Source of the DNA: an uncultured Winogradskyella sp.
Lineage (GTDB): Bacteria > Bacteroidota > Bacteroidia > Flavobacteriales > Flavobacteriaceae
Direction: 5' to 3'
Assembly: GCF_947495255.1 (NCBI RefSeq)
Contig: NZ_CANLYI010000001.1
Span: 434,001 to 498,000 of the forward strand
Length of the DNA: 64,000 bases
Below the pieces are notes generated by a model that saw only the letters and a list, made by a program, of their open reading frames with translations, did not search any database and had not been told where the DNA came from. Below, piece by piece: positions 27,761 through 38,153 of this stretch. A program made the position numbers and the translations under genes. How positions within the stretch are numbered: the first letter of the stretch is position 1; each line of letters begins with the position of its first letter.

Positions 27761-28522
27761 TTATAAATCTAATTCTAATAAAATAGGGCAATGATCACTA
27801 TGCACTGCTTCTGTTAAAATAACGCTACGTTTAATTTTTTCTTGCAGAGGTGCGCTTACCATAGCGTAATCTAAACGCCAACCTTTGTTATTTGCTCTAG
27901 AGTTTGCTCTATAACTCCACCAAGAATACTCTTGACGTTCTGGATGTAAATATCTAAAGCTATCAACAAACCCACTATCAATAAATTCACCTAACCACTC
28001 ACGCTCTTCTGGCAAAAATCCTGAAACACCTTTCATCTTAGGATTGTGAATATCTATAGCTTCATGACAAATATTATAATCGCCAACAATTACCAAATTA
28101 GGTAATTGGGTTTGCAATTCATTCAAATAATTATGAATTAAATCCATATATTCAAACTTGTGGGTTAATCTTGCCGCATTGGTTCCAGAAGGTAAATACA
28201 TACTCATAACAGAAACGTTATCGTAATCTACTCTGATGTTTCTACCTTCAAAATCCATAGATTCTATTCCTGTACCAAATTCTATATGCTTAGGTTTGGT
28301 TTTACACAATACTGCAACTCCACTATAGCCTTTTTTCTGTGCGCTAAACCAATAATTGTATTCGTAACCAGCTTCTGCAAACAAATCTAAATCGAGTTGT
28401 TCTTCCATGGCTTTAATTTCTTGTAAGCATACTACATCCGCATCTGTAGCCATTAACCATTCTATAAAGCCTTTTTTTAAAGCCGCTCTAATTCCGTTTA
28501 CGTTATAAGAAACTATTTTCAT
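27761..28522 (-). CDS. xth: Exodeoxyribonuclease III / AP endonuclease
   Basis: A 253-residue endonuclease/exonuclease/phosphatase-fold protein of the ExoIII group, which cuts at abasic sites in base-excision repair. SYNVNGIRAALKKG at 4-17, CLQEIKA with the metal-binding Glu, GDYNICHEAID, and the C-terminal SDHCPI with the catalytic His are present. Length is normal. Confidence 0.94.
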   Translation of the reverse strand: MKIVSYNVNGIRAALKKGFIEWLMATDADVVCLQEIKAMEEQLDLDLFAEAGYEYNYWFSAQKKGYSGVAVLCKTKPKHIEFGTGIESMDFEGRNIRVDYDNVSVMSMYLPSGTNAARLTHKFEYMDLIHNYLNELQTQLPNLVIVGDYNICHEAIDIHNPKMKGVSGFLPEEREWLGEFIDSGFVDSFRYLHPERQEYSWWSYRANSRANNKGWRLDYAMVSAPLQEKIKRSVILTEAVHSDHCPILLELDL

Positions 28523-28634
28523 GTTGACATATTCTGATTAACTGCTAAATTAAATAATACGCTACTTTTACACCATTATTTTAAGCTTGTTTTAACGATA
28601 AAATATTTTTTGCTTTAAGCAGTTATAACTTTAC

Positions 28635-31600
28635 ATGAAAATTGCTATTTCCTTTATTCTAATCCTATTTACTTTTTTGGGCTTCTCCCAAGAGAAGGAT
28701 AGTAATTTTAGACAAAAAAAAGTAGCCGTTAAGGATTCTATTAAAATTGATTCCGTAAGTATTAATCCTTCAAGATTTAAAGTTAAAACAAAAGACAACA
28801 AAATCATTGATTCTACATTATATTCTGTTGATTTTGTAAAAGCCATTTTACGCTTTAAACAACCTACGAAAATAGATACTATTCAAATCGAGTATTTACG
28901 TTATCCAAAATTTCTAACCAAGGTTTACAAACAATTAGATGATGCTGTTATAGTGGATCGTTCTTCACAGTTTCAGCAATTATATAGACTTGAAAATAAC
29001 GCGTCAAACAACACCTTTACTCCTTTTGATGGCTTAACCACTTCTGGAAGTATTTCTAGAGGTGTCACAATAGGCAACAATCAAAATTCCGTTTTAAACA
29101 GTGAACTCGATTTACAGATTTCTGGGAAACTGAGCGATAAAGTGTCGTTAAGAGCTTCGATTCAAGATGCGAATATACCATTGCAAGAAAGTGGTTATTC
29201 TCAACGATTAGATGAATTTGACCAAGTTTTTATTGAATTATTTAGTGATGATTGGAATATAAGAGCTGGTGATATTGATTTAATAGACACAAAAAGCTAT
29301 TTCGCTAATTTCTCTAAACGTGTACAAGGCTTGCTGGTTAATGCTAATATAAGTAACAAAACCTCAGTATTTGCTTCAGGTGCTTTGGTTAGAGGACAAT
29401 TTACAACAACACAATTTACAGCACAAGAAGGTAACCAAGGGCCATACAAACTTAGTGGTTCTAACAATGAACTTTATGTGCTCATAGTATCTGGCAGTGA
29501 AACGGTTTACGTTAATGGTGTACCTTTAGAACGAGGCGAAAACAACGATTACATTATAGATTATAATGCTGGCGAAATTATTTTTAACTCTACATTTCCG
29601 ATTACTTCCGAAATGCGAATTACAGTAGATTACCAATTTAGCGAGCGTAATTATTCGAGATTTACCGTTTTTGGAGGCGCAAACTACACTACCAAAACCT
29701 TAAAGTTAAATGTATCCGTTTATTCTGAAAGTGATGCTAAAAACCAACCTTTACAACAAAATTTATCTACAGAACAAACTCAAATATTAGCAGCTGCTGG
29801 TGATAATGAAGATTTAATGATTGCGCCTTCTGCTTCAGAAACCACATATTCTGAAAACCGTATTTTATATAAAAAGGAATTTATTGGAGCAGAAGAAATA
29901 TTTGTATTTTCTACTAATGCCGAAGACCAATTATATAGTGTAAGCTTTACTTTAGTTGGTACTAATCAAGGAAATTACATATTGAGCAACACCAATGCAA
30001 TTAACAATATATATGAATATGTAGCACCAATTGCAGGTGTACCACAAGGAAATTACGAACCCATTACACAATTAGTTGCGCCAGAACGTTTACAAATTGC
30101 TGTGGTTAACGGACAGTACAAACCCAGTAAAAAAACAGATGTATTTTTTGAATTTGCAGGTAGTAAAAAAGACGCTAATTTATTTTCAAATTTAGACGAT
30201 GGTAATAATGATGGCTATGCAGGGAAATTTACCTTGAAGCAAAATTTAATACAATCTGATAGTCTTTGGAATTTAACAGCTTCCGTTGACACTGATTTTA
30301 TTCAGAAAAACTTCAATTCTATTCAACGATTATACAGAGCAGAATTTAACAGAGATTGGAATTTAGATACTTCAGAAAATACGGGAGACCTTATCGATTA
30401 TGGCAACCAATTGTTATTTACTTCAGGATTGAGATTAGCACATTCCAAAAAAGGTGTAGCAACTTACAATTTTGAACATTTAAATTATTCTGAAAACTTC
30501 AATGGAAATAGGCACAGTATTTCTGCTAATTTACGCTTGGGTAATTTTACTATGTATTCAAATTCTAGTTTTTTAAACAATGAAAGTTCTATAAATCAAT
30601 CTACATTTTTAAGGTCTTTTAATCGCGTAGTCTATGGTAAAAACAACAAATGGGCTGGTGTAAAATTTACAACTGAAGATAACGAGCAACGCGCAATTGC
30701 GAGCGATTCCTTAACAGAATTAAGTCAAAAATTTAATGCCTACGAAACGTTTGTTGGCATTGGAGACAGTACCAAAGTTTATGCAGAAGTAGGTTACATA
30801 AAGCGTTTTAATGATAGTTTACGAAATAATAGTTTAGAACGTGTTAATAATTCTAACACCTATTATTTAAAATCGAGATTAATTCAGAATAAAAATACAA
30901 CACTTCAATTGTATGCTAATTATAGAGATTTAAAATCGGAAGATAATAGTATAGACGATGAGCAAAGCTTAAATAGTAGATTGAATTTTAATCAGAAATT
31001 ATTTAAGAACCTTATTATTTTAAATTCTAGTTTCGAAACTAATTCCGGAACCTTAGCCCAACAAGATTTCACCTATGTAGAGGTTGAAGCTGGCCAAGGT
31101 GCCTACACTTGGATTGATTATAATAACAACAGCATTCAAGAATTAGACGAGTTTGAAATTGCTCAATTTGCAGATCAAGGTAGTTACATAAGAGTTTTAT
31201 TACCCAATCAGGTTTATGTGCAAACGCATCAAAATCGGTTTGGACAAACGGTTACTATAAATCCTCAAAACTGGAGTGTTTCTAAAAATAAATCGAAACA
31301 ATTTTGGTCGCATTTCTATGACCAAACTTCTTTTATTGTAGATAGTAAAAAGTTTAAGGATAGTAATTCTTTTAATTTAAATCCCTTTGAAGCTTTAAAA
31401 GATGATTTAGACACTGATGACTTTGTATCTCTAAATTATAGTGTGAGGAATGTATTATTTCTCAACAGAGGTAAGCAACGCTACACCACGTCTTATACGT
31501 ATTTAAATAACAAAAGCAGAAATTTACTTTCTATAGGTTTTCAGCAAAACAAAACCAGTAGCCATCAAGTTAATTTTAATCATAAATTCAATACCAGTTG

Positions 31601-32075
31601 GTTATTAAACACATTGGGAAGTTTGGGTAAAGACGATAGTAAAAGTGAGAATTACACCAACCGAAATTACACTATTGACAACTACCAGTTTAAACCCAAA
31701 CTAAGTTATTTATTTAGTGAAAACGCACAGTTTGATATATTCTATCAATACACCTCAAAAGAAAACACTATTGGAAGTTTAGAATCCTTAGCGCAAAATA
31801 ATTATGGTTTGTCTCTCACGTTTAATAAAGCACAAAAAATAGCGTTAACAGGTGAATTTAACTATTTCAAAAATGAATTTGAAGGCGATTCTAACACACC
31901 TGTTGGTTACCAAATGCTAGAAGGTTTACAACCAGGAAAAAACTTTACATGGAGTTTATTAGCACAAAAGAAATTGACAAAATATTTAGATTTAAATCTG
32001 AATTACTTCGGCAGAAAATCTGAAACTTCTAAAATGATACATACCGGAACTGTTCAGTTAAAGGCTTATTTTTAA
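28635..32075 (+). CDS. Very large predicted outer-membrane beta-barrel protein
   Basis: A 1146-residue exported protein; the signal peptide ends FLGFSQ near residue 19. I recognise no catalytic domain. The N-terminal third has a pattern seen in Bacteroidota outer-membrane proteins, including parts of the gliding protein SprA: GSISRGVTIGNNQN, then DFDQVFIEL-like and RAGDIDL segments and a short beta domain (VYVNGVPLERGENNDYIIDY). From about 400 to the end it alternates aromatic-polar strands and ends LKAYF with a terminal Phe, as beta-barrels do. It could be a transport or secretion pore. It is followed after 57 nt by the metal-efflux operon but may have its own transcript. Confidence 0.6.
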   Translation: MKIAISFILILFTFLGFSQEKDSNFRQKKVAVKDSIKIDSVSINPSRFKVKTKDNKIIDSTLYSVDFVKAILRFKQPTKIDTIQIEYLRYPKFLTKVYKQLDDAVIVDRSSQFQQLYRLENNASNNTFTPFDGLTTSGSISRGVTIGNNQNSVLNSELDLQISGKLSDKVSLRASIQDANIPLQESGYSQRLDEFDQVFIELFSDDWNIRAGDIDLIDTKSYFANFSKRVQGLLVNANISNKTSVFASGALVRGQFTTTQFTAQEGNQGPYKLSGSNNELYVLIVSGSETVYVNGVPLERGENNDYIIDYNAGEIIFNSTFPITSEMRITVDYQFSERNYSRFTVFGGANYTTKTLKLNVSVYSESDAKNQPLQQNLSTEQTQILAAAGDNEDLMIAPSASETTYSENRILYKKEFIGAEEIFVFSTNAEDQLYSVSFTLVGTNQGNYILSNTNAINNIYEYVAPIAGVPQGNYEPITQLVAPERLQIAVVNGQYKPSKKTDVFFEFAGSKKDANLFSNLDDGNNDGYAGKFTLKQNLIQSDSLWNLTASVDTDFIQKNFNSIQRLYRAEFNRDWNLDTSENTGDLIDYGNQLLFTSGLRLAHSKKGVATYNFEHLNYSENFNGNRHSISANLRLGNFTMYSNSSFLNNESSINQSTFLRSFNRVVYGKNNKWAGVKFTTEDNEQRAIASDSLTELSQKFNAYETFVGIGDSTKVYAEVGYIKRFNDSLRNNSLERVNNSNTYYLKSRLIQNKNTTLQLYANYRDLKSEDNSIDDEQSLNSRLNFNQKLFKNLIILNSSFETNSGTLAQQDFTYVEVEAGQGAYTWIDYNNNSIQELDEFEIAQFADQGSYIRVLLPNQVYVQTHQNRFGQTVTINPQNWSVSKNKSKQFWSHFYDQTSFIVDSKKFKDSNSFNLNPFEALKDDLDTDDFVSLNYSVRNVLFLNRGKQRYTTSYTYLNNKSRNLLSIGFQQNKTSSHQVNFNHKFNTSWLLNTLGSLGKDDSKSENYTNRNYTIDNYQFKPKLSYLFSENAQFDIFYQYTSKENTIGSLESLAQNNYGLSLTFNKAQKIALTGEFNYFKNEFEGDSNTPVGYQMLEGLQPGKNFTWSLLAQKKLTKYLDLNLNYFGRKSETSKMIHTGTVQLKAYF

Positions 32076-32132
32076 GACGTGTAACTTTTATCACATATCA
32101 TCAAAGGCGAAATTTCGTATCTTCGCATAGTT

Positions 32133-32522
32133 ATGAGTAAACTAATTGCTTTTACGTATTCATTTTTGATTCTTATTCAGAGTTTCAACATTAACTTAGA
32201 AGACTTCTCTAAGTTTAGTGTGTTATTGAAACATGCCGAATTTCATAAAGAAAAGTATGGTGATACGTTTTTTGAGTTTTTAGCAGAACATTATGGCGAC
32301 TCTAAAGTGAACCATGAAGATAATCATGAAGAACACAAAGACTTACCGTTTAAAGATGCGCAACACATGTTAACACATACAAATACTTCTTTCATAAGCA
32401 TTACTAATAATTTTGATTTCCAATATCAAGAGTTTATAGAAATTCCTTTTAATTTTCATTACGAAGACACCTTTACTAACTTCGAGAAATCCTCTATTTT
32501 CCAACCACCCAAACACGCATAA
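32133..32522 (+). CDS. Small His-rich protein ahead of the metal-efflux genes
   Basis: A 129-residue protein with an N-terminal hydrophobic segment (about 3-20) that could be a signal peptide or anchor. The middle is rich in histidine and acidic residues (HAEFHKEKYGD, then NHEDNHEEHKD near 66-76) and the C-terminus ends PPKHA. It lies 66 nt upstream of a heavy-metal RND gene, so a periplasmic metal-binding role is plausible. I do not recognise a named domain. Inference rests on composition and position. Confidence 0.65.
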   Translation: MSKLIAFTYSFLILIQSFNINLEDFSKFSVLLKHAEFHKEKYGDTFFEFLAEHYGDSKVNHEDNHEEHKDLPFKDAQHMLTHTNTSFISITNNFDFQYQEFIEIPFNFHYEDTFTNFEKSSIFQPPKHA

Positions 32523-32588
32523 TTCAATTTAGATTTAAACCTATTTCTTTATAAATAGGCATTCTTTATTTCTTAATTTTTTTGAATT

Positions 32589-35500
32589 ATGTTAGAGCAC
32601 ATTATTAAGTTCAGCTTAAAGAATAAGCTGATTATATTCCTGTTTACAGCATTTATTATTGGTTTTGGAATTTTTTCCTTAACCCAAATCCCTATTGGAG
32701 CTGTTCCAGATATTACCAATAACCAAGTCCAAGTCATTACCACATCTCGTAATTTATCTACTCAAGATGTTGAGCAGTTTATTACATATCCCGTGGAATT
32801 GGAAATGGCAAATTTACCTGGAGTTGAAGAAATTCGTTCCGTATCTAAATTTGGTTTGTCTGTTGTAACCATTGTTTTTGAAGACAATATGGGCACATAC
32901 CTTCCAAGACAACTCATTGCCGAAAAAATAAAGTCCGCTTCAGAAAAAATCCCAGAAGGTTTTGGAAGTCCAGAAATGGGACCAATCACTACTGGATTGG
33001 GTGAAATCTATCAATACATATTAGATGTAAAACCTGGTTATGAAGACCGCTATTCACCAACCGATTTAAGAACCATACAAGACTGGATTGTAAAACGACA
33101 ACTTTCTGGAATTCCTGGAGTGGTAGAAGTGAATACTTGGGGAGGGTTTTTAAAGCAATATGAAGTTGCCATCAATCCAAACAAACTAAATGCCATGCAT
33201 ATTTCGCTTTCCGAAATCTATGACGCTTTAGAAAAAAACAACAGTGTTGCAGGTGGTGGATATATTGAAAAAACAGACCAAGCCTTCTTTATTAGAGGTG
33301 AAGGTTTAGTAAAATCTCTCGAAGATGTTGGTAATATTGTAGTGAAGAATGAAGGCGTACCTATTTACATCAAAGACATTGCAAATGTCGGTTTTGGTAG
33401 CGCAACACGTTTTGGTGCCATTACAGGAAATGGACAAGGTGAAAAAGTATTGGGTCAAATTATGATGCTCAAAGATGGTAGTTCTAAAGCCATTATTGAT
33501 GCAGTAAAAGAACGTGTTGCTTCTGTGCAAAGCAGTTTACCCGAAGGTGTTTTTATTAATGGCTTTTTAGAACGAAGCGAGCTCATAGGTAAAACCACGT
33601 TTACGGTTTCCGAAAATTTAATTTTAGGGTCGCTTATCGTCATATTTGTTGTAGTCTTATTATTAGGTAATTTACGTTCTGGATTAGTAGTTGCTTCTGT
33701 GATTCCGTTGAGTTTATTATTCGCGATTTCATTAATGAATTTTTTTGGTGTCGATGCCAATTTAATGAGTCTTGGTGCCATCGATTTTGGAATTATAATA
33801 GATGGTGCCGTAATTATTGTCGAGTTTATTGCTTATAGAATTATAACACAAAGCGACAATCTAAAAGCACTTACAAAAGAGGCAAAACAAGAAGAAATTG
33901 ATGCAATTACACTAAAAAGTGCTTCAAAAATGATGAATTCTGCCATTTTTGGACAATTAATCATTTTAATCGTTTTCATTCCAATCTTATCCTTAAGTGG
34001 TGTGGAAGGTAAAATGTTTAGACCAATGGCTTTAACTTTTAGCTTTGCATTAATTGGAGCCATGCTTTTATGTTTAACCTATGTTCCTGTAGTTGCTTCA
34101 TTATTTTTAAAACCGAATAAACAAAGTGACAATAACATTTCCGTGAGATTGATGAAGGTTTTAAACTCTTGGTATAAACCTTCCATCAGTTGGGCATTAC
34201 ATCACAAAAAATTAGTGATTGGTTTAGCAATGCTTTTATTAGTTTCTAGTTTTTACTTATTCAGCAGAATGGGTGGTGAATTTGTACCGACTTTAGACGA
34301 AGGTGATTTTGTAATTCAACCGGTTTTAAAAACAGGAACTTCACTTGGTAAAACCATAGAAATCACCACTAAAATTGAGCAAGTCTTATTAGATAGTTTT
34401 CCAGAAGTTGAACAAGTAGTGAGTAGAATTGGTGCCGCGGAAGTCCCAACAGACCCAATGTCTATGGAAGAAAGCGATGTTATCATAAAACTGAAACCTA
34501 AAAAAGAATGGGTTTCTGCAAAAAGCAAAGATGAATTAGCAGATAAATTTAAAGAAGCATTGACTATAATTCCAGGTATGGAAGTAGAATTCACCCAACC
34601 TATTGAAATGCGATTTAACGAATTAATTACAGGTGTTAGAGCAGATATTGCTATTAAAATATTTGGTGACGACTTATCCGTTTTAGCCAATAAAGCAGAT
34701 GACATAAAACGTCTAATTCAAGATGTTGAAGGCGCTTCAGATATTATTATTGAAAAAGTCGAAGGGCTACCGCAAATGAGTGTCAGCTTCAATCGAAGTA
34801 AAATTGCGCGTTATGGTTTAAATATTTCAGATGTTAATCAATTGATTTCAATGGGATTTGCAGGTGGAACCGTTGGTAGTGTTTTTGAAGGTGAAAAACG
34901 TTTTGATTTAGTGATTCGTTTAGATGAAAAGAACCGTAAAAACATAGAAAGCCTAAAAAACTTGTATGTAGATACACCAAGTGGCACTAAAATTCCGCTG
35001 AGCGAATTAGCAGAGATTACATATACAACTGGACCAGCAAAAATATCTAGAGATGATACCAAACGTAGAATCGTGGTTGGTATTAATGTGAGAAACCGAG
35101 ATTTGCAATCTGTTGTAGATGATGTTAGAATTATTATTGACAGCAAACTTAAATTACCTGTTGGTTACACCATTACTTATGGTGGACAATTTGAAAATCT
35201 AGAAAGTGCCAAAGCACGATTAACAGTTGCTGTACCAATTGCTTTAGCCTTAATATTTCTACTACTCTATTTTGCCTTTAATTCTGTTAAAGAAGCCTTA
35301 TTGGTGTATTCTGCTATTCCGCTTTCGGCTGTTGGTGGTATCTTATTACTATGGTTGCGCGATTTACCTTTTAGTATTTCAGCAGGTGTGGGCTTTATTG
35401 CACTTTTCGGAATTGCCGTTTTAAATGGCATTGTACTTATTGAGCATTTTAAAGAACTCAAATCACAAGGTATTGATGATATTGAAGAACGCATTAAACG

Positions 35501-36908
35501 TGGTACCTCAGAGCGTCTAAGACCTGTTGTTTTAACAGCAGCAGCAGCAGCTTTAGGTTTCTTACCTATGGCCATTTCAACAAATGCTGGTGCAGAAGTG
35601 CAACGACCTTTAGCTACTGTTGTTATAGGTGGTTTGGTCACTGCAACCATCTTAACATTAATAGTTTTACCTGTATTGTACGCATGGTTTGAAGAAAAAA
35701 AAGAGATTAAAATGAATAAAACAGCTATCGTTACGGTTATTGGATTCTTTTTTATGATGAATATTAATGCACAATCTCAACTCACTGTAGAGCAAACGTT
35801 GGACTTAGCCATTGCAAACAATGCCAGTTTAAAAGCCTCAAATTTACAGATTGAAAAGAGTGATGCTTTTGTAGGAAGTGCTTTTAGTTTTGATAAAACA
35901 TCATTGTATTATAATTATGATGAAAACAATTTAGCCATTAATAATGAGCCCTTAAAAGTGTTCGGTATAGCTCAAGATTTCAAATTTCCTACGGTTTATT
36001 TTGCTGAAAAGAAAGTGAATAAGGCGATGGTAAATTTGGAAGAATCTAAATATAATATTCAATTTCAAAAAGTTAAAAAGAAGGTTTACTCTAATTATTA
36101 TCAATTAAGTTATGCCAAACAGAAAGCTGAAACCTATCGTTTTTTAGATAGTTTGTATCAAGATTTTTCACAAAAAGCAGCAAGACGGTTTGAGCTTGGC
36201 GAAACCAATTATTTAGAAACTATTACAGCCGAATCTAAACAGAAACAACTTCAAACCTTATATAAACAGGCGTTGCAAGATGTTGAATTTTCTAAAGAGC
36301 AGTTAAAAGCCATTGTTCAGGTTGATACTTTAGAGATTATTGACCAAGATTTAGAAAAGCTAGAACTAATTAGTCCTTCGATGCAAAATAATTCGGGTTT
36401 ACTCTATTTTGAAAATGCTAAAAATTATCAAAATGCTGTTTACCAATCTGAAAAGCAGAATTTACTACCAGACCTTAATTTCGAATATTTTCAAGGTACA
36501 AATGATAACCTCAACACAAATATTAAAGGCTATCAATTCGGGATTAAGATTCCGCTGTTGTTCTTCGGAAATTCGTCTAAAATAAAAGCGTCTAAAATTG
36601 CAAAAGACATCATATCTGAACAAAAACAAGATTATGAAGTGCAATTAAATTCAGAATATAAATCACTTCTAACCACATTAAGTAAGTACGAAGAAGCCGT
36701 TAATTACTACGATACCCAAGGCGAACGTTTAAAAAATGAAATTATTAAAACCGCCAACCGAACTTTTAAGGAAGGCGAAATTGACTTTTTTCAATATATC
36801 CAAAGTTTAGAAACAGCAAAAGATATTGAGCTCAATTATTTAGAGAATTTAAACGCTTATAACCAAACTGTAATCAACATTAATCACCTTATTTTAAACA
36901 TTTTTTAA
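32589..36908 (+). CDS. czcA: CzcA/CusA-type heavy-metal RND pump fused to a TolC-like protein
   Basis: A 1439-residue fusion. Residues 1 to about 1036 form an RND pump. The TM4 signature has D399, D405 and E412, spaced as D402/D408/E415 in CzcA, so it fits the Co/Zn/Cd class better than the Cu/Ag class. At Met1042 (ATG 35712) a signal-peptide-like stretch begins (TAIVTVIGFFFMMNINAQ), followed to the end by a TolC/OEP-like coiled-coil domain. The stretch could act as a 13th membrane helix or be cut after NA, releasing the outer-membrane part; an internal start at 35712 is also possible. The frame is continuous. The CzcB gene follows 2 nt later. Confidence 0.9.
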   Translation: MLEHIIKFSLKNKLIIFLFTAFIIGFGIFSLTQIPIGAVPDITNNQVQVITTSRNLSTQDVEQFITYPVELEMANLPGVEEIRSVSKFGLSVVTIVFEDNMGTYLPRQLIAEKIKSASEKIPEGFGSPEMGPITTGLGEIYQYILDVKPGYEDRYSPTDLRTIQDWIVKRQLSGIPGVVEVNTWGGFLKQYEVAINPNKLNAMHISLSEIYDALEKNNSVAGGGYIEKTDQAFFIRGEGLVKSLEDVGNIVVKNEGVPIYIKDIANVGFGSATRFGAITGNGQGEKVLGQIMMLKDGSSKAIIDAVKERVASVQSSLPEGVFINGFLERSELIGKTTFTVSENLILGSLIVIFVVVLLLGNLRSGLVVASVIPLSLLFAISLMNFFGVDANLMSLGAIDFGIIIDGAVIIVEFIAYRIITQSDNLKALTKEAKQEEIDAITLKSASKMMNSAIFGQLIILIVFIPILSLSGVEGKMFRPMALTFSFALIGAMLLCLTYVPVVASLFLKPNKQSDNNISVRLMKVLNSWYKPSISWALHHKKLVIGLAMLLLVSSFYLFSRMGGEFVPTLDEGDFVIQPVLKTGTSLGKTIEITTKIEQVLLDSFPEVEQVVSRIGAAEVPTDPMSMEESDVIIKLKPKKEWVSAKSKDELADKFKEALTIIPGMEVEFTQPIEMRFNELITGVRADIAIKIFGDDLSVLANKADDIKRLIQDVEGASDIIIEKVEGLPQMSVSFNRSKIARYGLNISDVNQLISMGFAGGTVGSVFEGEKRFDLVIRLDEKNRKNIESLKNLYVDTPSGTKIPLSELAEITYTTGPAKISRDDTKRRIVVGINVRNRDLQSVVDDVRIIIDSKLKLPVGYTITYGGQFENLESAKARLTVAVPIALALIFLLLYFAFNSVKEALLVYSAIPLSAVGGILLLWLRDLPFSISAGVGFIALFGIAVLNGIVLIEHFKELKSQGIDDIEERIKRGTSERLRPVVLTAAAAALGFLPMAISTNAGAEVQRPLATVVIGGLVTATILTLIVLPVLYAWFEEKKEIKMNKTAIVTVIGFFFMMNINAQSQLTVEQTLDLAIANNASLKASNLQIEKSDAFVGSAFSFDKTSLYYNYDENNLAINNEPLKVFGIAQDFKFPTVYFAEKKVNKAMVNLEESKYNIQFQKVKKKVYSNYYQLSYAKQKAETYRFLDSLYQDFSQKAARRFELGETNYLETITAESKQKQLQTLYKQALQDVEFSKEQLKAIVQVDTLEIIDQDLEKLELISPSMQNNSGLLYFENAKNYQNAVYQSEKQNLLPDLNFEYFQGTNDNLNTNIKGYQFGIKIPLLFFGNSSKIKASKIAKDIISEQKQDYEVQLNSEYKSLLTTLSKYEEAVNYYDTQGERLKNEIIKTANRTFKEGEIDFFQYIQSLETAKDIELNYLENLNAYNQTVININHLILNIF

Positions 36909-36910
36909 AG

Positions 36911-38056
36911 ATGAAAAAATTATATATAATACTGTTCTCAATGGTTTTTTTAGCCTGCGGAAACGAAAAAAATAACGACACTGAAGTGGTATCAACCAAA
37001 GAAGACCACGACCATATTACTATTACAAAAGCACAATTTGATAGCGAAAAAATGGTGTTTGGTAACCTAAGTGAATTCGATTTTAATGAGAGCATTAACG
37101 TCAACGGAATGATTGATGTACCACCTCAAAACAAATCGAGTATTTCAACATTTATAGGTGGTTATATTACAAAAACACCTTTATTAATAGGTAATGAAGT
37201 AAAAAAAGGACAGCTTTTAGTGACGCTTCAAAATCCTGAATATGTAGAAATTCAACAAAACTACCTTGAAGTTGCAGAGCAATTAAATTATTTAAAATCT
37301 GAATTCAACAGACAAAAAACCTTATTTGATGAGCAAATAACTTCGGAAAAAAATTACTTAAAAGCTGAAAGCACCTATAAAAGCAATTTGGCACATTACA
37401 ACGGCTTGCGTAAAAAATTACAGATGATGAATATTAGTCCGAAACGTGTAGAGCAAGGGCAAATTTCATCTAGTATTAATTTATATGCACCAATTGAAGG
37501 CTATGTTACTAAAGTCAATGTGAGTAACGGTACCTATGTTTCGCCAAGTGATGTCATTTTAGAAATTGTGGACACAGACCATATCCATTTAGAACTTTCT
37601 GTTTTTGAAAAGGATATTATGAATGTTAAGAAAGGGCAAAAAATTAAATTTAAAATTCCTGAAGCTTCAGAAGACACTTTTACTGCTGAAGTACATTTAG
37701 TTGGTACTACAATTGATGATGAAAATAGACAAGTAAAAGTACATGGACATGTAGATAATGAAGATGCAAACTTTATTGTTGGCATGTTTGTAGAAGCTGA
37801 GATAATTACTGAAAGTGCCAGAAAAATGGGCTTACCAAAAGAAGCTTTGGTAATATTAGAAGATGGCACCTATGCTTTAGTCTTAGAAGAAGAAAATAAT
37901 GATAAATACAATTTGAAGAAAGTAAAACTAAGCATTGGCAAAGAAACAGAAAATGCTGTTGAAGTTTTAAATCCTGAAATGTTAATGAACAATCAAATAT
38001 TGATAAAAAGCATAGGCATGTTGCTTAATGACAGCGAAGGAGGACACAGCCATTAA
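36911..38056 (+). CDS. RND efflux periplasmic adaptor (CzcB/CusB type)
   Basis: A 381-residue membrane-fusion protein that joins the inner-membrane pump to the outer-membrane channel. It has a lipobox (FLAC, C16), a His/Asp patch DHDHITITKAQ near 33-43, a barrel-sandwich domain split by a coiled-coil hairpin (about 110-170), a beta-barrel domain and a C-terminal end GGHSH. The histidine clusters at both ends suit metal handling. It starts 2 nt after the czcA-tolC stop, so it is certainly in the same operon. Confidence 0.9.
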   Translation: MKKLYIILFSMVFLACGNEKNNDTEVVSTKEDHDHITITKAQFDSEKMVFGNLSEFDFNESINVNGMIDVPPQNKSSISTFIGGYITKTPLLIGNEVKKGQLLVTLQNPEYVEIQQNYLEVAEQLNYLKSEFNRQKTLFDEQITSEKNYLKAESTYKSNLAHYNGLRKKLQMMNISPKRVEQGQISSSINLYAPIEGYVTKVNVSNGTYVSPSDVILEIVDTDHIHLELSVFEKDIMNVKKGQKIKFKIPEASEDTFTAEVHLVGTTIDDENRQVKVHGHVDNEDANFIVGMFVEAEIITESARKMGLPKEALVILEDGTYALVLEEENNDKYNLKKVKLSIGKETENAVEVLNPEMLMNNQILIKSIGMLLNDSEGGHSH

Positions 38057-38153
38057 TTGAGTTATTTGATTTAGAAACGCAACCTTTTGGCATATTGATC
38101 ATCTACATGGTATAATTGTTGTTATCAACAATAATCATTAATCAAATACACAT

